Below, one piece after another: positions 27,369 to 34,941 of a stretch of DNA of 36,660 nucleotides; position 1 is the stretch's first letter; the number at the start of each line of letters is the position of its first letter. Location of the stretch: positions 1-36,660 of the forward strand of contig CAZLYU010000034.1 in the NCBI GenBank assembly GCA_964563855.1, written 5' to 3'. The notes beneath the pieces were generated by a model. That model was not told where the DNA came from. It ran no database searches and worked only from the letters and a program-made list of their open reading frames with translations. This DNA comes from JAFGRR01 sp964563855 (GTDB taxonomy: Bacteria > Planctomycetota > Phycisphaerae > UBA1845 > Fen-1342). The position numbers and the translations under genes were made by a program.

Positions 27369-27590
27369 TTACACCTTGGCAGTCTTCTTGCGCTTCGCGG
27401 TCTTCTTCTTCGCGACCTTCTTGGTCGACTTCTTCTTCGCGGCCTTCTTGGTCGACTTCTTCTTCGCGGTCTTCTTCACCGCCTTCTTGGTCGCCTTCTT
27501 CTTGGCGGCCTTCTTGACCGCCTTCTTCTTCGCGGTCTTCTTGACCGCTTTCTTCTTGGCGGCCTTCTTCACGGCCTTCTTCTTGGCCAT
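27369..27590 (-). CDS. Lysine-rich histone H1-like DNA-binding protein
   Basis: 73 residues made only of Met, Ala, Lys, Val, Thr, Ser and one Arg; 39 are lysine. It is built from an irregular 9-residue repeat of the type AKKKAVKKA, with a 27-base period visible in the DNA. This matches the C-terminal tail of eukaryotic linker histones and bacterial H1-like proteins, which bind and compact DNA by charge. The start ATG 27590 is set by AGGAGG 6 nt upstream; the frame remains open 8 codons further. It begins 33 nt after the smc stop on the same strand, so it is probably translated from the smc transcript, linking two chromosome-organising proteins. Confidence 0.88.
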   Translation of the reverse strand: MAKKKAVKKAAKKKAVKKTAKKKAVKKAAKKKATKKAVKKTAKKKSTKKAAKKKSTKKVAKKKTAKRKKTAKV

Positions 27591-27623
27591 CCGCAGCCTC
27601 CTGGAAAGGAACACAAAATACGA

Positions 27624-30600
27624 CTACGCCACCCGTGGCGCAGCCTGACGATCATCAAAGCGAACACTCACGCGTTTGCTCACGCCGCTTTCCTCCATGG
27701 TCACGCCGTAGAGCACGTCGCAAGCCTGCATGGTTCGCTTGTTGTGTGTAATGATCACGAACTGTGAATGCTCCAGGAACTCCTGCACCACATCGTTAAA
27801 CCGGCCGACGTTCGCCTCATCGAGCGCCGCATCGACCTCATCCAGAATCGCAAACGGCGAAGGTTTGCTCTTGAACACCGCGAGCAGCAGCGCCACCGCC
27901 GTCAGCGTGCGTTCGCCGCCGGAGAGCAACGAGATCGATTGCGGCTCTTTGCCAGGCGGCCGCGCGATGATCTCGATGCCGCACTCCAGCGGCTGCGCCG
28001 GATCCTCCAATACAATATCGGCCTTTCCACCACTGAAGAGTTTACGAAACAGCTCTCGAAAATGAAGCCGCACTGCTTCGAAGCACTCCAGAAAGCGCGT
28101 CTGCGACTCCGCGTCCAGCCGTTCAATCAGCGATTCAAGCTGCCTTTGCGAGTGCGTCAGGTCGTCGCGCTGTTGCACCATCTCGCTGTAGCGCGGCTGT
28201 AACGCCTCCAGTTCGTCAATCGCATCGAGATTGACGTGCCCCAGCCGAGCGATCTTCCCGCGCAGGTCTTCAATCTCGCTGCGCTCCGCCTCCCAATCAC
28301 GCTCACTGTGTTCGTACGAGGCGTAAAGCGCCGCCAGATCGACATCCAGCTCGTCCTGCACGCGCGTCGCGAGATTCTCCAGGCGCAGCGATTCCTCCCG
28401 CACCGTCATCTCATGCGCGTGCCCGCGCTGCTCACTGGCTTCGATCGCCGCATGCAGCGTACGCGCGGCCGCGCTCCGCTCCGAGATGCGCTCCCGAACC
28501 GCCTCGACCGAAGCCCGCTGCTGCTGCACCACGTTGGCCTGCTTCTGCTCCGCTTCGGCCAGCCGCACCCGCTCCGCCGCGGCGTCATCCGCTTCGCGCG
28601 CCGCCTCTTGCGCGACCACGCCGCAGCGCTCCGCTTCCGCATTAGCGCTTTGTTCTTCTTCGCGAGCCGCGCTCAACTGCTCGTCGAGCTCGCGCGCGGC
28701 TTGTTCAGCCGCCGTGCGCCGTTCGTTCGCACCACTGAGCAGCACACGCGCTTCGGAAACGACGCTCGCGGCCGCGTCAACGGCTGACGCCAACCGCTCG
28801 ACCTCCGCCGCGGCGGTCTCCACCCGCGCCTGCTCGGCCTCGGACGCGGCCCGCGCGTCGCCGGCTTGTTTCGTCAGGGCCCCGCGCCGCGCCTCCACCT
28901 CCTCGAGCGAGCGCTGCAACCCGCGCAGTTCGTTAGCGGCTGCGCGCTCGTCGCTCGCGATCCGCGCCAGCGCTTCCGCCGACTCCCGCAAACGCGTTTC
29001 ATTCGCGACCTCCCGCCGCTGCGTCTCCGCGATCCGTGTGACGAGCGCGTCACGCTGCAAGTCGAGATCCGACAGTGCATCCGCCAAGGCCTGACGCTCG
29101 CGGGTCAGCCGCTCAAGGTGCGTTTCGACCTCGTCACGCTCAACGTGCAATGCGCGAATTTCGCTCTTGCGGCTCATCAAACTCTGACTCGCCGACGTGC
29201 CGCCCGTCGAGATGCCGCCCTCCGCCCCCACGACGACTCCATCCGGCGTCACGAACCGCCAGCCAGCAGGCGCGTCGGCTGCAAAGCTGAGCGCCGCCGA
29301 CACCGACTCGACCAGCACCACGCGACGCAACAGGTGCTCGGCCAACGGTCGAAGCGATTCGTCGCATGTCACCCAGTCAGCCGCACACGCCTCCACACCG
29401 GGAAGCTGTTGATACGGGCGGGCGTCCGGCATTGGCTGCGGAACGCCGTTGAGCGCGATCACCGCGGCGTTCGACTCAGGCGCGCCGCGGCGGGCAAGCT
29501 CGTCGAGAAACGCGTGCGCGTGCCTCGCGACCACCATCCGCTCGCAACCCGCGAGGACCGCTTGCAAGCGCACGACGCGCGGGTCATCAATGCGGAGCAA
29601 GTCGGCCACCAAACCCAGCACGCCGGCATTGTGCGCTGCTGGGTCGTCGCGCCACGCCAGCAGTTGCTGCTCACCAGCCGCCACGCCTACGCGGCGACGT
29701 TCGAGATCCTCGAGCACACTCAGTCGCGACGAAACCGCCGCCCGGCGCTCTTTGAGTTCAGCCGACTCCTCATCCCTCGCGGTCGCCGCGGAGCGGTTCT
29801 CCGTCATCGAAGCTTCGAGTTGCGTGAGTTCGCCGCGCTGCTGCTCGAGGTCGGCGGTGAGGCCGCCAGCCGCCGCGCGGCAGGCGGCTTCACGTTCGGC
29901 GACTTCTGCTCGCTGCGTCTCGAGCCGTGCGGTGCGCGCCTGCAACTGTTCGATTTGGGTCGTGAGGCGCGCGTGCTGGTGGTCGACCGCATGCGACGCT
30001 TCCGCCACCTGGCTCGTCTGCTGCGCGGCGCTAAACGCCGCATCGCGCGCCGTCTCCAAAGCCTGACGCCCATTCGCGAGCAGTCGGTCGGCGGCGGCCT
30101 TGTCGTTCTGCGACGCCGCGAGGCGCTGCTGTGCCTCGTCGAGCTCGCGGCTGAGTTGCTGTAGCGCCTCCCGTTGAGTCGCGAGCCGCGCTTCTAACGC
30201 CGTGGTTCGATCGGCGATCGCTCGCGCGCGCTGCAGCGCGTGTTGCTGCTGCTCATGGCTGGCTTCGACGCGCAGCCGAGACTGACGCTCACGCTCGGCC
30301 AGCACGCCGGCCTGGTCGCGCAACGCGCTCTGCTCGCCCTCCGCCTCGCGCAAGACGGCTTCCGCCGCGCGCAGCGCCTCCTGCGCCGCGGCCGCTTCGG
30401 CATCCAATTCGCTTAGCGACGCGCGCTCCGCTTGCAGTTGCTCACGCACTTCGCGAAGCGCGGCGTTCGCCGCGGCCAGCGACTGAGTCAGCCGATGATG
30501 CTCGGCGAGCGACGCCGCGGCGCGCAGTTCGCGGAGCCGGGCGTCATATTCCACGAAGTTGCGGGCCTTGCCTGCCGCGAGCTTGACACTGCGTAGTTGT

Positions 30601-31199
30601 CGTTCGAGCTCGTCGAGCACATCGCCGAGGCGCAGCACGTTCTGCTGGGTCCGCTCGAGCTTGCGCTGCGCTTCGGCTCGCTGGGCCCGATAGCGACTGA
30701 TGCTCGCGGCTTCTTCGAAAATTTCGCGACGCTGGACGGGATTCGCCTGCAACAGAATGTCGACGCGGCCCTGCTCGATGACGCTGTACGCCGAGACGGA
30801 GACCCCCGTATCGAGCAGCAAATCGCGGATGTCCTTCCGTCGCGCGAGTGCTCCATTTATCCGATATTCACTATCGCCATTGCGGTAGAGCGTGCGTGAA
30901 ACGCTCACTTCCGGCTCCGGTCGATCGAGGAACCCTTCCGAGTTGTCAAACGTCAGCTCGACCTCGGCTGCGTTGGCGGCTGGCCGCGACCTGGAGCCGG
31001 AGAAAATCACGTCGAGCATGCGGGCGCCGCGCAGGCTGCGCGCGGACTGTTCGCCAAGCACCCACCGAATCGCGTCAACGACGTTGCTCTTCCCGCAGCC
31101 GTTGGGGCCGACGACGCCAGTCACGCCGCTGCCGAAATCGAAAGCGGTTCGGTCGGCGAAACTCTTGAAGCCGGCAATGACGACGCGTTTTAGCAGCAT
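27624..31199 (-). CDS. smc: Chromosome segregation ATPase SMC
   Basis: 1191 residues, the normal size. The N-terminal ATPase half has Walker A GPNGCGKSN at 31-39 and DAIRWVLGEQSARSLRG. Two long Ala/Glu/Arg coiled coils (about 170-500 and 680-1010) flank a hinge at about 510-660 with GVLGLVADLLRI and VTPDGVVVGAEGG. The C-terminal half has the signature LSGGER at about 1092 and Walker B FAILDEVDAALDEANV at about 1116. It forms the condensin ring with ScpA and ScpB, which are not in this window. Antisense frames over the coiled coil are long but are shadows. Stop TAG at 27624-27626. Confidence 0.98.
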   Translation of the reverse strand: MLLKRVVIAGFKSFADRTAFDFGSGVTGVVGPNGCGKSNVVDAIRWVLGEQSARSLRGARMLDVIFSGSRSRPAANAAEVELTFDNSEGFLDRPEPEVSVSRTLYRNGDSEYRINGALARRKDIRDLLLDTGVSVSAYSVIEQGRVDILLQANPVQRREIFEEAASISRYRAQRAEAQRKLERTQQNVLRLGDVLDELERQLRSVKLAAGKARNFVEYDARLRELRAAASLAEHHRLTQSLAAANAALREVREQLQAERASLSELDAEAAAAQEALRAAEAVLREAEGEQSALRDQAGVLAERERQSRLRVEASHEQQQHALQRARAIADRTTALEARLATQREALQQLSRELDEAQQRLAASQNDKAAADRLLANGRQALETARDAAFSAAQQTSQVAEASHAVDHQHARLTTQIEQLQARTARLETQRAEVAEREAACRAAAGGLTADLEQQRGELTQLEASMTENRSAATARDEESAELKERRAAVSSRLSVLEDLERRRVGVAAGEQQLLAWRDDPAAHNAGVLGLVADLLRIDDPRVVRLQAVLAGCERMVVARHAHAFLDELARRGAPESNAAVIALNGVPQPMPDARPYQQLPGVEACAADWVTCDESLRPLAEHLLRRVVLVESVSAALSFAADAPAGWRFVTPDGVVVGAEGGISTGGTSASQSLMSRKSEIRALHVERDEVETHLERLTRERQALADALSDLDLQRDALVTRIAETQRREVANETRLRESAEALARIASDERAAANELRGLQRSLEEVEARRGALTKQAGDARAASEAEQARVETAAAEVERLASAVDAAASVVSEARVLLSGANERRTAAEQAARELDEQLSAAREEEQSANAEAERCGVVAQEAAREADDAAAERVRLAEAEQKQANVVQQQRASVEAVRERISERSAAARTLHAAIEASEQRGHAHEMTVREESLRLENLATRVQDELDVDLAALYASYEHSERDWEAERSEIEDLRGKIARLGHVNLDAIDELEALQPRYSEMVQQRDDLTHSQRQLESLIERLDAESQTRFLECFEAVRLHFRELFRKLFSGGKADIVLEDPAQPLECGIEIIARPPGKEPQSISLLSGGERTLTAVALLLAVFKSKPSPFAILDEVDAALDEANVGRFNDVVQEFLEHSQFVIITHNKRTMQACDVLYGVTMEESGVSKRVSVRFDDRQAAPRVA

Positions 31200-31428
31200 A
31201 GGCGCTGAGCTCCGGCGGATGGGCTGCTCAAGATATGGTTGTTAAGAGTCAGTCTAGTACAACTGGAAGTGTACCACAAGCGGATTGCGTTTGCAGGATC
31301 GGATCCCGGCGGCCCACGTTCGTTATCAGACTGTCTTGATAACTACGACAAATCAGGAAAGGTCGCTACCCATCGGGCTCAGCCGCAATCCACTTTTCGA
31401 GCAGTTCATCGTTTTTTTGCGCTCAACT
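31200..31428. other. Divergent intergenic region with a 22-nt inverted repeat
   Basis: Lies between smc (leftward) and the PEP-CTERM array (rightward). GTTATCA (31322-31328) and TGATAAC (31337-31343) form a perfect inverted repeat; the spacer GACTGTCT extends the pairing with one bulge, so the whole 31322-31343 element is nearly palindromic. It could be an operator or a small hairpin. No gene supported. Confidence 0.45.
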
Positions 31429-31430
31429 AA

Positions 31431-31459
31431 TTGATTCACCGTACTCGACTGGCTATAAA
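31431..31459 (+). promoter_or_regulatory. Strong sigma-70 promoter of the PEP-CTERM array
   Basis: TTGATT (31431-31436), spacer exactly 17 nt, TATAAA (31454-31459). It is the best promoter match in the window and gives a leader of about 165 nt before the start at 31629. Confidence 0.7.
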
Positions 31460-31562
31460 CACGCTTGGCGGAAGGACTGAAGCATCACACCGCGACAGCA
31501 CCTTTAAGAGTCACCGTTGTCGCGGGCTCACTCCCCTCCGCACATGATGGAAGCTGGTCCAC

Positions 31563-31622
31563 GGAGGCGGGAAAGAACACCCTCCGCCCCAACCTTAGAG
31601 AGTCTCTATCTAGAGAGAGGAG
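31563..31622 (+). promoter_or_regulatory. Structured leader with switch-like pairing at the ribosome binding site
   Basis: First hairpin: GGAGG (31563-31567) with CCTCC (31581-31585). Then TAGAGA (31596-31601), TCTCTA (31603-31608) and TAGAGA (31611-31616) are in series, so the middle element can pair with either neighbour. The downstream TAGAGA abuts the ribosome binding site GAGGAG (31617-31622). The paralogue at 32924 keeps a GGAGG/CCTCC pair at 32866-32886 and a CTCTT tract able to pair with its AAGAGGAG. Confidence 0.45.
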
Positions 31623-31628
31623 AAAGCA

Positions 31629-32357
31629 ATGAAGAACGTTCTCGTTATCGTGACGGGTCTCGCCGTCGCCGCCGCTACCGCTGGCGATCTGCGCATCTCG
31701 CTTGGTGAGCCGATCGTTGACGGCGATCCGACTCCGGATCTCCCCGGCGCCTACCCGATCGTCGTCGACACGGCCGACGCGGCCTTTTCGGTGACCTGGG
31801 GCGTCTGGGCCGAAATCGGCATCGACGCCAGTACCGGCGACGTCGATCAGTGGAACGGCGTCGGCGTTGACGTCGTCTCGAACGGCGCCAGCGTCACCAC
31901 CGACATGCTGAACCGCGACTACGATGCGTCACCGTTCGGCACTCAGTTCCGCTGGGAAGACGGTTCCGACTTCGGCAGCGTGACCGGCGACGAAGACTTC
32001 TCGCTCGTCAACGTGACGCGCACCGGCCTCGGTGCCGGTTCGCTGCCGACGTCGATCGGTGGTGTCGATACTGATTCGTACTACGACGCCGCAGAGGATC
32101 GCCTCTTCTACCTTCTCGGCACCATCAGCATCGACGTGCCGCAAGGCTTCGAAGGTGACCTGTTCTTCGGCACCACTACGGCCGGCTTTGACCAGTCCGG
32201 TACCGACGATGAGACTGTCACGTTTGGTTCGGCCACCCCGCTCGGCGGCGAAGGCAAGTTCGAAACCATCGCTGACACGGCCATGGTTTCGTTCATTCCG
32301 GAGCCGGCCAGCCTCGTGCTCGTCGCGCTCGCCGGTCTCATGATCCGTCGCCGCTAG
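31629..32357 (+). CDS. Tandem PEP-CTERM paralogue 1
   Basis: 242 residues. Signal peptide of the form MKNVLVIVTGLAVAAATAGD, mature start GDLRISLGEP. Features shared by all four paralogues follow: LPGAYPIVVDTADAAFSVTWG, VWAEIGIDA, VDQWNGVGVDVV, FRWEDGSDFG, DTDSYYDAAEDRLFYLLGTI, a PQGFEGDLFFGT segment and VTFGSATPL. It ends in the PEP-CTERM signal IPEPASLVLVALAGLMIRRR. It lacks the few residues (GNPETAGP) that paralogues 2 and 3 carry after the FRWEDGSDF motif. Ribosome binding site GAGGAG. Function unknown; likely an abundant surface or matrix protein given the strong promoter. An assembly gap follows 58 nt after the stop. Confidence 0.9.
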   Translation: MKNVLVIVTGLAVAAATAGDLRISLGEPIVDGDPTPDLPGAYPIVVDTADAAFSVTWGVWAEIGIDASTGDVDQWNGVGVDVVSNGASVTTDMLNRDYDASPFGTQFRWEDGSDFGSVTGDEDFSLVNVTRTGLGAGSLPTSIGGVDTDSYYDAAEDRLFYLLGTISIDVPQGFEGDLFFGTTTAGFDQSGTDDETVTFGSATPLGGEGKFETIADTAMVSFIPEPASLVLVALAGLMIRRR

Positions 32358-32415
32358 GCGGTAACGATCACCCAGAGATCGTCTGATATTGGGACGGGGT
32401 GGACGCGAGTCGCTG

Positions 32416-32425
32416 NNNNNNNNNN
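32416..32425. other. Assembly gap (10 N)
   Basis: A run of ten N, the usual placeholder for a scaffold join of unknown length. It sits right beside a very GC-rich hairpin, the probable cause. Sequence or even genes may be missing here. Confidence 0.95.
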
Positions 32426-32439
32426 CCCTCGCTCTGATC

Positions 32440-32483
32440 GGGGGCGGGGGCCCCCCCGAGGGGGCCCCCCCCGTCCCCTTTTT
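32440..32483 (+). terminator. Very strong GC hairpin with T-run
   Basis: G-runs at 32440-32450 and 32459-32464 can pair with C-runs at 32451-32457 and 32465-32478, and TTTTT follows at 32479-32483. It has the form of a terminator for paralogue 1, but the gap next to it makes base-level accuracy uncertain. Confidence 0.5.
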
Positions 32484-32923
32484 GCGCGTCATCTTGTCCA
32501 CTCCCCCCTTCGAAGCGTCGTCTCTCGCCGCGCGGTCCCCGATTGCCGTTCCCCACTGCCTCCCGGCGCGGGCGGCCCGCACATGCCACGCCGCGGTAAA
32601 TCGTTGACCCCAGAGCACGCGTCAGACCCTGCCGCCACCCCGGTGCGTCCGTCTCCACCGCATCTATGGAAAAAGTCGTTCGGCCGCCAAATTATGAGAC
32701 GTAGCCGCTCTTCCGCCGTGTGAGAATCGTGCGGCGCAGCCGCGACGCGGGTTTACCGGGACCGTCAGATCGTCGCCTGGCACTTTCCGCCAACATTTGC
32801 GCGATCTGAGTTGCCATTTGAAATCCGCGCTGCCTAGCCTTTGGCGTGATGCTTAGGTTCAAGGAGGCGGGAAGCAACCCTCCACAACATGAAATCTCTT
32901 CCAAAGAAAGAGGAGAAAGCAAG
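32484..32923 (+). other. Intergenic region and leader of PEP-CTERM paralogue 2
   Basis: About 440 nt with no supported gene. A weak promoter is possible (TTGCCA 32811-32816, TAGCCT 32835-32840, spacer 18). The last 60 nt repeat the leader style of paralogue 1: GGAGG..CCTCC hairpin, then a purine-rich AGAGGAGAAAGCAAG before the ATG. Confidence 0.45.
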
Positions 32924-33667
32924 ATGAAGAACGTTCTCATTCTCGTGACTGGTTTTGCCGTCGCCGCCGCCACTGCCGGCGATATCCGCATTTCGTTCGG
33001 CGAGCCGAGCGTTGACGCCGATCCGACTCCGGATCTCCCCGGCGCCTACCCGATCGTCGTCGACACGGCCGACGCGGCCTTCTCGGTGACCTGGGGCGTC
33101 TGGGCCGAAATCGGCATCGACGCCACGAACGGCTCGGTTGATCAGTGGAACGCCGTCGGCGTTGACGTCGTCGAAGGCGGCGCCACCGTCACTACCGACA
33201 TGTCCAACACCGACTACAATCCGTCACCGTTCGGCACCCAGTTCCGCTGGGAAGACGGTTCGGACTTCGGCGGCACGTCGGGCAATCCCGAGACGGCCGG
33301 TCCGAACTTCACGCTCATCAACGTGACGCGCACCGGCCTCGGCAATGCCTCGCTGCCGCCGTCGCTCGGTGGTATGGACACCGACTCGTATTACAACGCC
33401 GGCGAAGATCGTCTGTTCTACCTGCTCGGCACCATCAGCATCGACGTGCCGCAGGGCTACGAAGGCGATATCTTCTTCGGCACCAACACGGCCGGTTTCG
33501 ACCAGTCGCAAGTTGACGGTGAGACCGTCACGTTCGGTTCGGCCACCCCGCTGACCGGCGGCGACCTCTTCGGCGCCATCGCCGACACCGCCATGGTGAG
33601 CTTCATCCCCGAGCCGGCCAGCCTCGTGCTGATCGCCCTCGCCGGTCTCGCGATCCGTCGTCGCTAA
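32924..33667 (+). CDS. Tandem PEP-CTERM paralogue 2
   Basis: 247 residues from ATG 32924, set by AGGAG (32911-32915) 8 nt upstream and by alignment with paralogue 1 (MKNVLILVTGFAVAAATAGD). The body is nearly collinear with paralogue 1, with the added GGTSGNPETAGPNFTLINVT stretch, and ends IPEPASLVLIALAGLAIRRR. It and paralogue 1 are closest in the N-terminal 60 residues, where DNA is also very similar, pointing to a recent duplication or conversion. Followed by a terminator whose shape is copied after paralogue 3. Function unknown. Confidence 0.9.
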   Translation: MKNVLILVTGFAVAAATAGDIRISFGEPSVDADPTPDLPGAYPIVVDTADAAFSVTWGVWAEIGIDATNGSVDQWNAVGVDVVEGGATVTTDMSNTDYNPSPFGTQFRWEDGSDFGGTSGNPETAGPNFTLINVTRTGLGNASLPPSLGGMDTDSYYNAGEDRLFYLLGTISIDVPQGYEGDIFFGTNTAGFDQSQVDGETVTFGSATPLTGGDLFGAIADTAMVSFIPEPASLVLIALAGLAIRRR

Positions 33668-33703
33668 GCGACTTCACTCGCGAAACAGCGATTGAGCTTG
33701 AGA

Positions 33704-33739
33704 GCGGGCGCGACCATCTGGTCGGGTCCGCTTTCCTTT
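33704..33739 (+). terminator. Terminator of PEP-CTERM paralogue 2
   Basis: GCGGGCGCGACC (33704-33715), loop ATCT, GGTCGGGTCCGC (33720-33731), 11 of 12 positions paired, then TTTCCTTT. Homologous to the terminator at 34688-34724. Confidence 0.75.
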
Positions 33740-33817
33740 GCGCGCACTTCACACGCCGAGAGCCATGCCCCGCCCGCCGTCCGATCGACCCGTGAATGCA
33801 CGATTTTCAGAATGGGA

Positions 33818-33847
33818 TTGTGCGGACCCCACCTGTGCGTGTAGTAT
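33818..33847 (+). promoter_or_regulatory. Possible promoter of PEP-CTERM paralogue 3
   Basis: TTGTGC (33818-33823), spacer 18, TAGTAT (33842-33847). Downstream, GGAGGA-G-TCCTCC (about 33865-33877) forms a hairpin like those in the other paralogue leaders. Confidence 0.4.
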
Positions 33848-33909
33848 ACGTCGCGACGGAGGAAGGAGGAGTCCTCCAAGACCTACCTAAAGCGAAAGAG
33901 GAAATGAGG

Positions 33910-34650
33910 ATGAAGTACGCGCTCACTATCGTGACTGGATGCGCCGTGGCGGCGGCGTATGCTGGTGATCTCCGCATGTCATTCGGCGAGACGACTGCCG
34001 CCGGCAACCCGGACCTGCCGGGCGCCTATCCGATCGTCATCGATACCGCCGACGCGCCGTTCTCGGTGACGTGGGGTGTCTGGGCCGAAATCGGCATCGA
34101 CGCCGTCGCCGGCACCGTTGACCAGTGGAATGCAGTCGGTGTCGACGTGGTCGAGGTTGCCGGGCTCGACGTCACCACCGCGATGACCAACACCGACTAC
34201 AATCCGTCACCGTTCGGCACCCAGTTCCGCTGGGAAGACGGTTCGGACTTCGGCGGCACGTCGGGCAATCCCGAGTTGGCCGGTCCGAACTTCACGCTCA
34301 TCAACGTCACGCGCACCGGTCTCGGCCCCGGCTCGCTCCCGCCGTCGCTCGGCGGCATGGACACCGACTCGCAGTACGACGCCGTCGAAGATCGCCTTTT
34401 CTACCTGCTCGGCACGATCACCATCAACGCCCCGCAGGGCTTTGAAGGCGACCTGTTCCTCGGCAGCAATACCGCCGGTTTCGCCCAGGCTGGTGAGCCC
34501 AACGCTACCGTCACGTTCGGTTCGGCCACCACGCTGAGCGGCAATGACCTCTTCGGCGCCGTCGCCGACACCCCGATGGTCTCGTTCGTCCCCGAGCCGG
34601 CCAGCCTGGTGCTGATCGCCCTCGCGGGCCTTGCGATCCGTCGTCGCTAA
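33910..34650 (+). CDS. Tandem PEP-CTERM paralogue 3
   Basis: 246 residues from ATG 33910, chosen over ATG 33904 because GAGGA (33898-33902) is then 7 nt away and the signal peptide MKYALTIVTGCAVAAAYAGD aligns with its neighbours. The body follows paralogue 2 (NPDLPGAYPIVIDTADAPF, FRWEDGSDFGGTSGNPELAG, DTDSQYDAVEDRLFYLLGTI), and the end is VPEPASLVLIALAGLAIRRR. It loses the DPTPD stretch of paralogues 1 and 2. Its N-terminal half resembles paralogue 4, while its middle matches paralogue 2 closely, as if gene conversion had mixed them. Function unknown. Confidence 0.9.
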   Translation: MKYALTIVTGCAVAAAYAGDLRMSFGETTAAGNPDLPGAYPIVIDTADAPFSVTWGVWAEIGIDAVAGTVDQWNAVGVDVVEVAGLDVTTAMTNTDYNPSPFGTQFRWEDGSDFGGTSGNPELAGPNFTLINVTRTGLGPGSLPPSLGGMDTDSQYDAVEDRLFYLLGTITINAPQGFEGDLFLGSNTAGFAQAGEPNATVTFGSATTLSGNDLFGAVADTPMVSFVPEPASLVLIALAGLAIRRR

Positions 34651-34687
34651 GCGACCTCAGTCGTCGCACACAGCGAAAGCGATCGAC

Positions 34688-34724
34688 AGCGGGCGCGTCC
34701 ATCCGGACGGGCCCGCTTTCCTTT
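34688..34724 (+). terminator. Terminator of PEP-CTERM paralogue 3
   Basis: AGCGGGCGCGTCC (34688-34700), loop ATCC, GGACGGGCCCGCT (34705-34717), one G-G mismatch, then TTCCTTT. Same design and same mismatch as the paralogue 2 terminator, so the duplicated unit included it. Confidence 0.8.
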
Positions 34725-34851
34725 GCGCCCGACACGTTCAAGACTGCAGCCCCTTGCCATTCGCCTGCGGCCCCTTCGCCATTGGCCTTCGGCGCCCTCG
34801 CCGGTTCGGCCATGCAATCGACCGCTCGAGTCTCGATTCTCGCCTTGGGAT

Positions 34852-34880
34852 TTTGCGGAGCTCACGCAAAGATGTAGAGT
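34852..34880 (+). promoter_or_regulatory. Possible promoter of paralogue 4 with an inverted repeat
   Basis: TTGCGG (34853-34858) and TAGAGT (34875-34880) with a 16-nt spacer. TTTGCG (34852-34857) and CGCAAA (34865-34870) form a perfect inverted repeat covering the -35 and spacer, where a repressor could block RNA polymerase. Confidence 0.35.
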
Positions 34881-34904
34881 GTCAAGCTATAGCGGGAACT
34901 CAGG

Positions 34905-34936
34905 GTCTCCCAAAAACCCATACAAGCACGGGAGAC
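34905..34936 (+). promoter_or_regulatory. Hairpin that can hide the ribosome binding site of paralogue 4
   Basis: GTCTCCC (34905-34911) and GGGAGAC (34930-34936) are perfect complements with an 18-nt loop. The 3' arm contains GGAG (34931-34934), the ribosome binding site 7 nt before ATG 34942. When folded, translation start should be reduced. Confidence 0.5.
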
Positions 34937-34941
34937 TCGTT

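Noticed and set aside
28866..30164. 432-codon plus-strand frame
   Set aside because: Antisense to the SMC coiled coil; no independent support.
32777..32803. TGGCAC stretch considered as a sigma-54 promoter for paralogue 2
   Set aside because: The distance to the next GC element is 8 instead of the required 10 bases and the TTGC part is misplaced.
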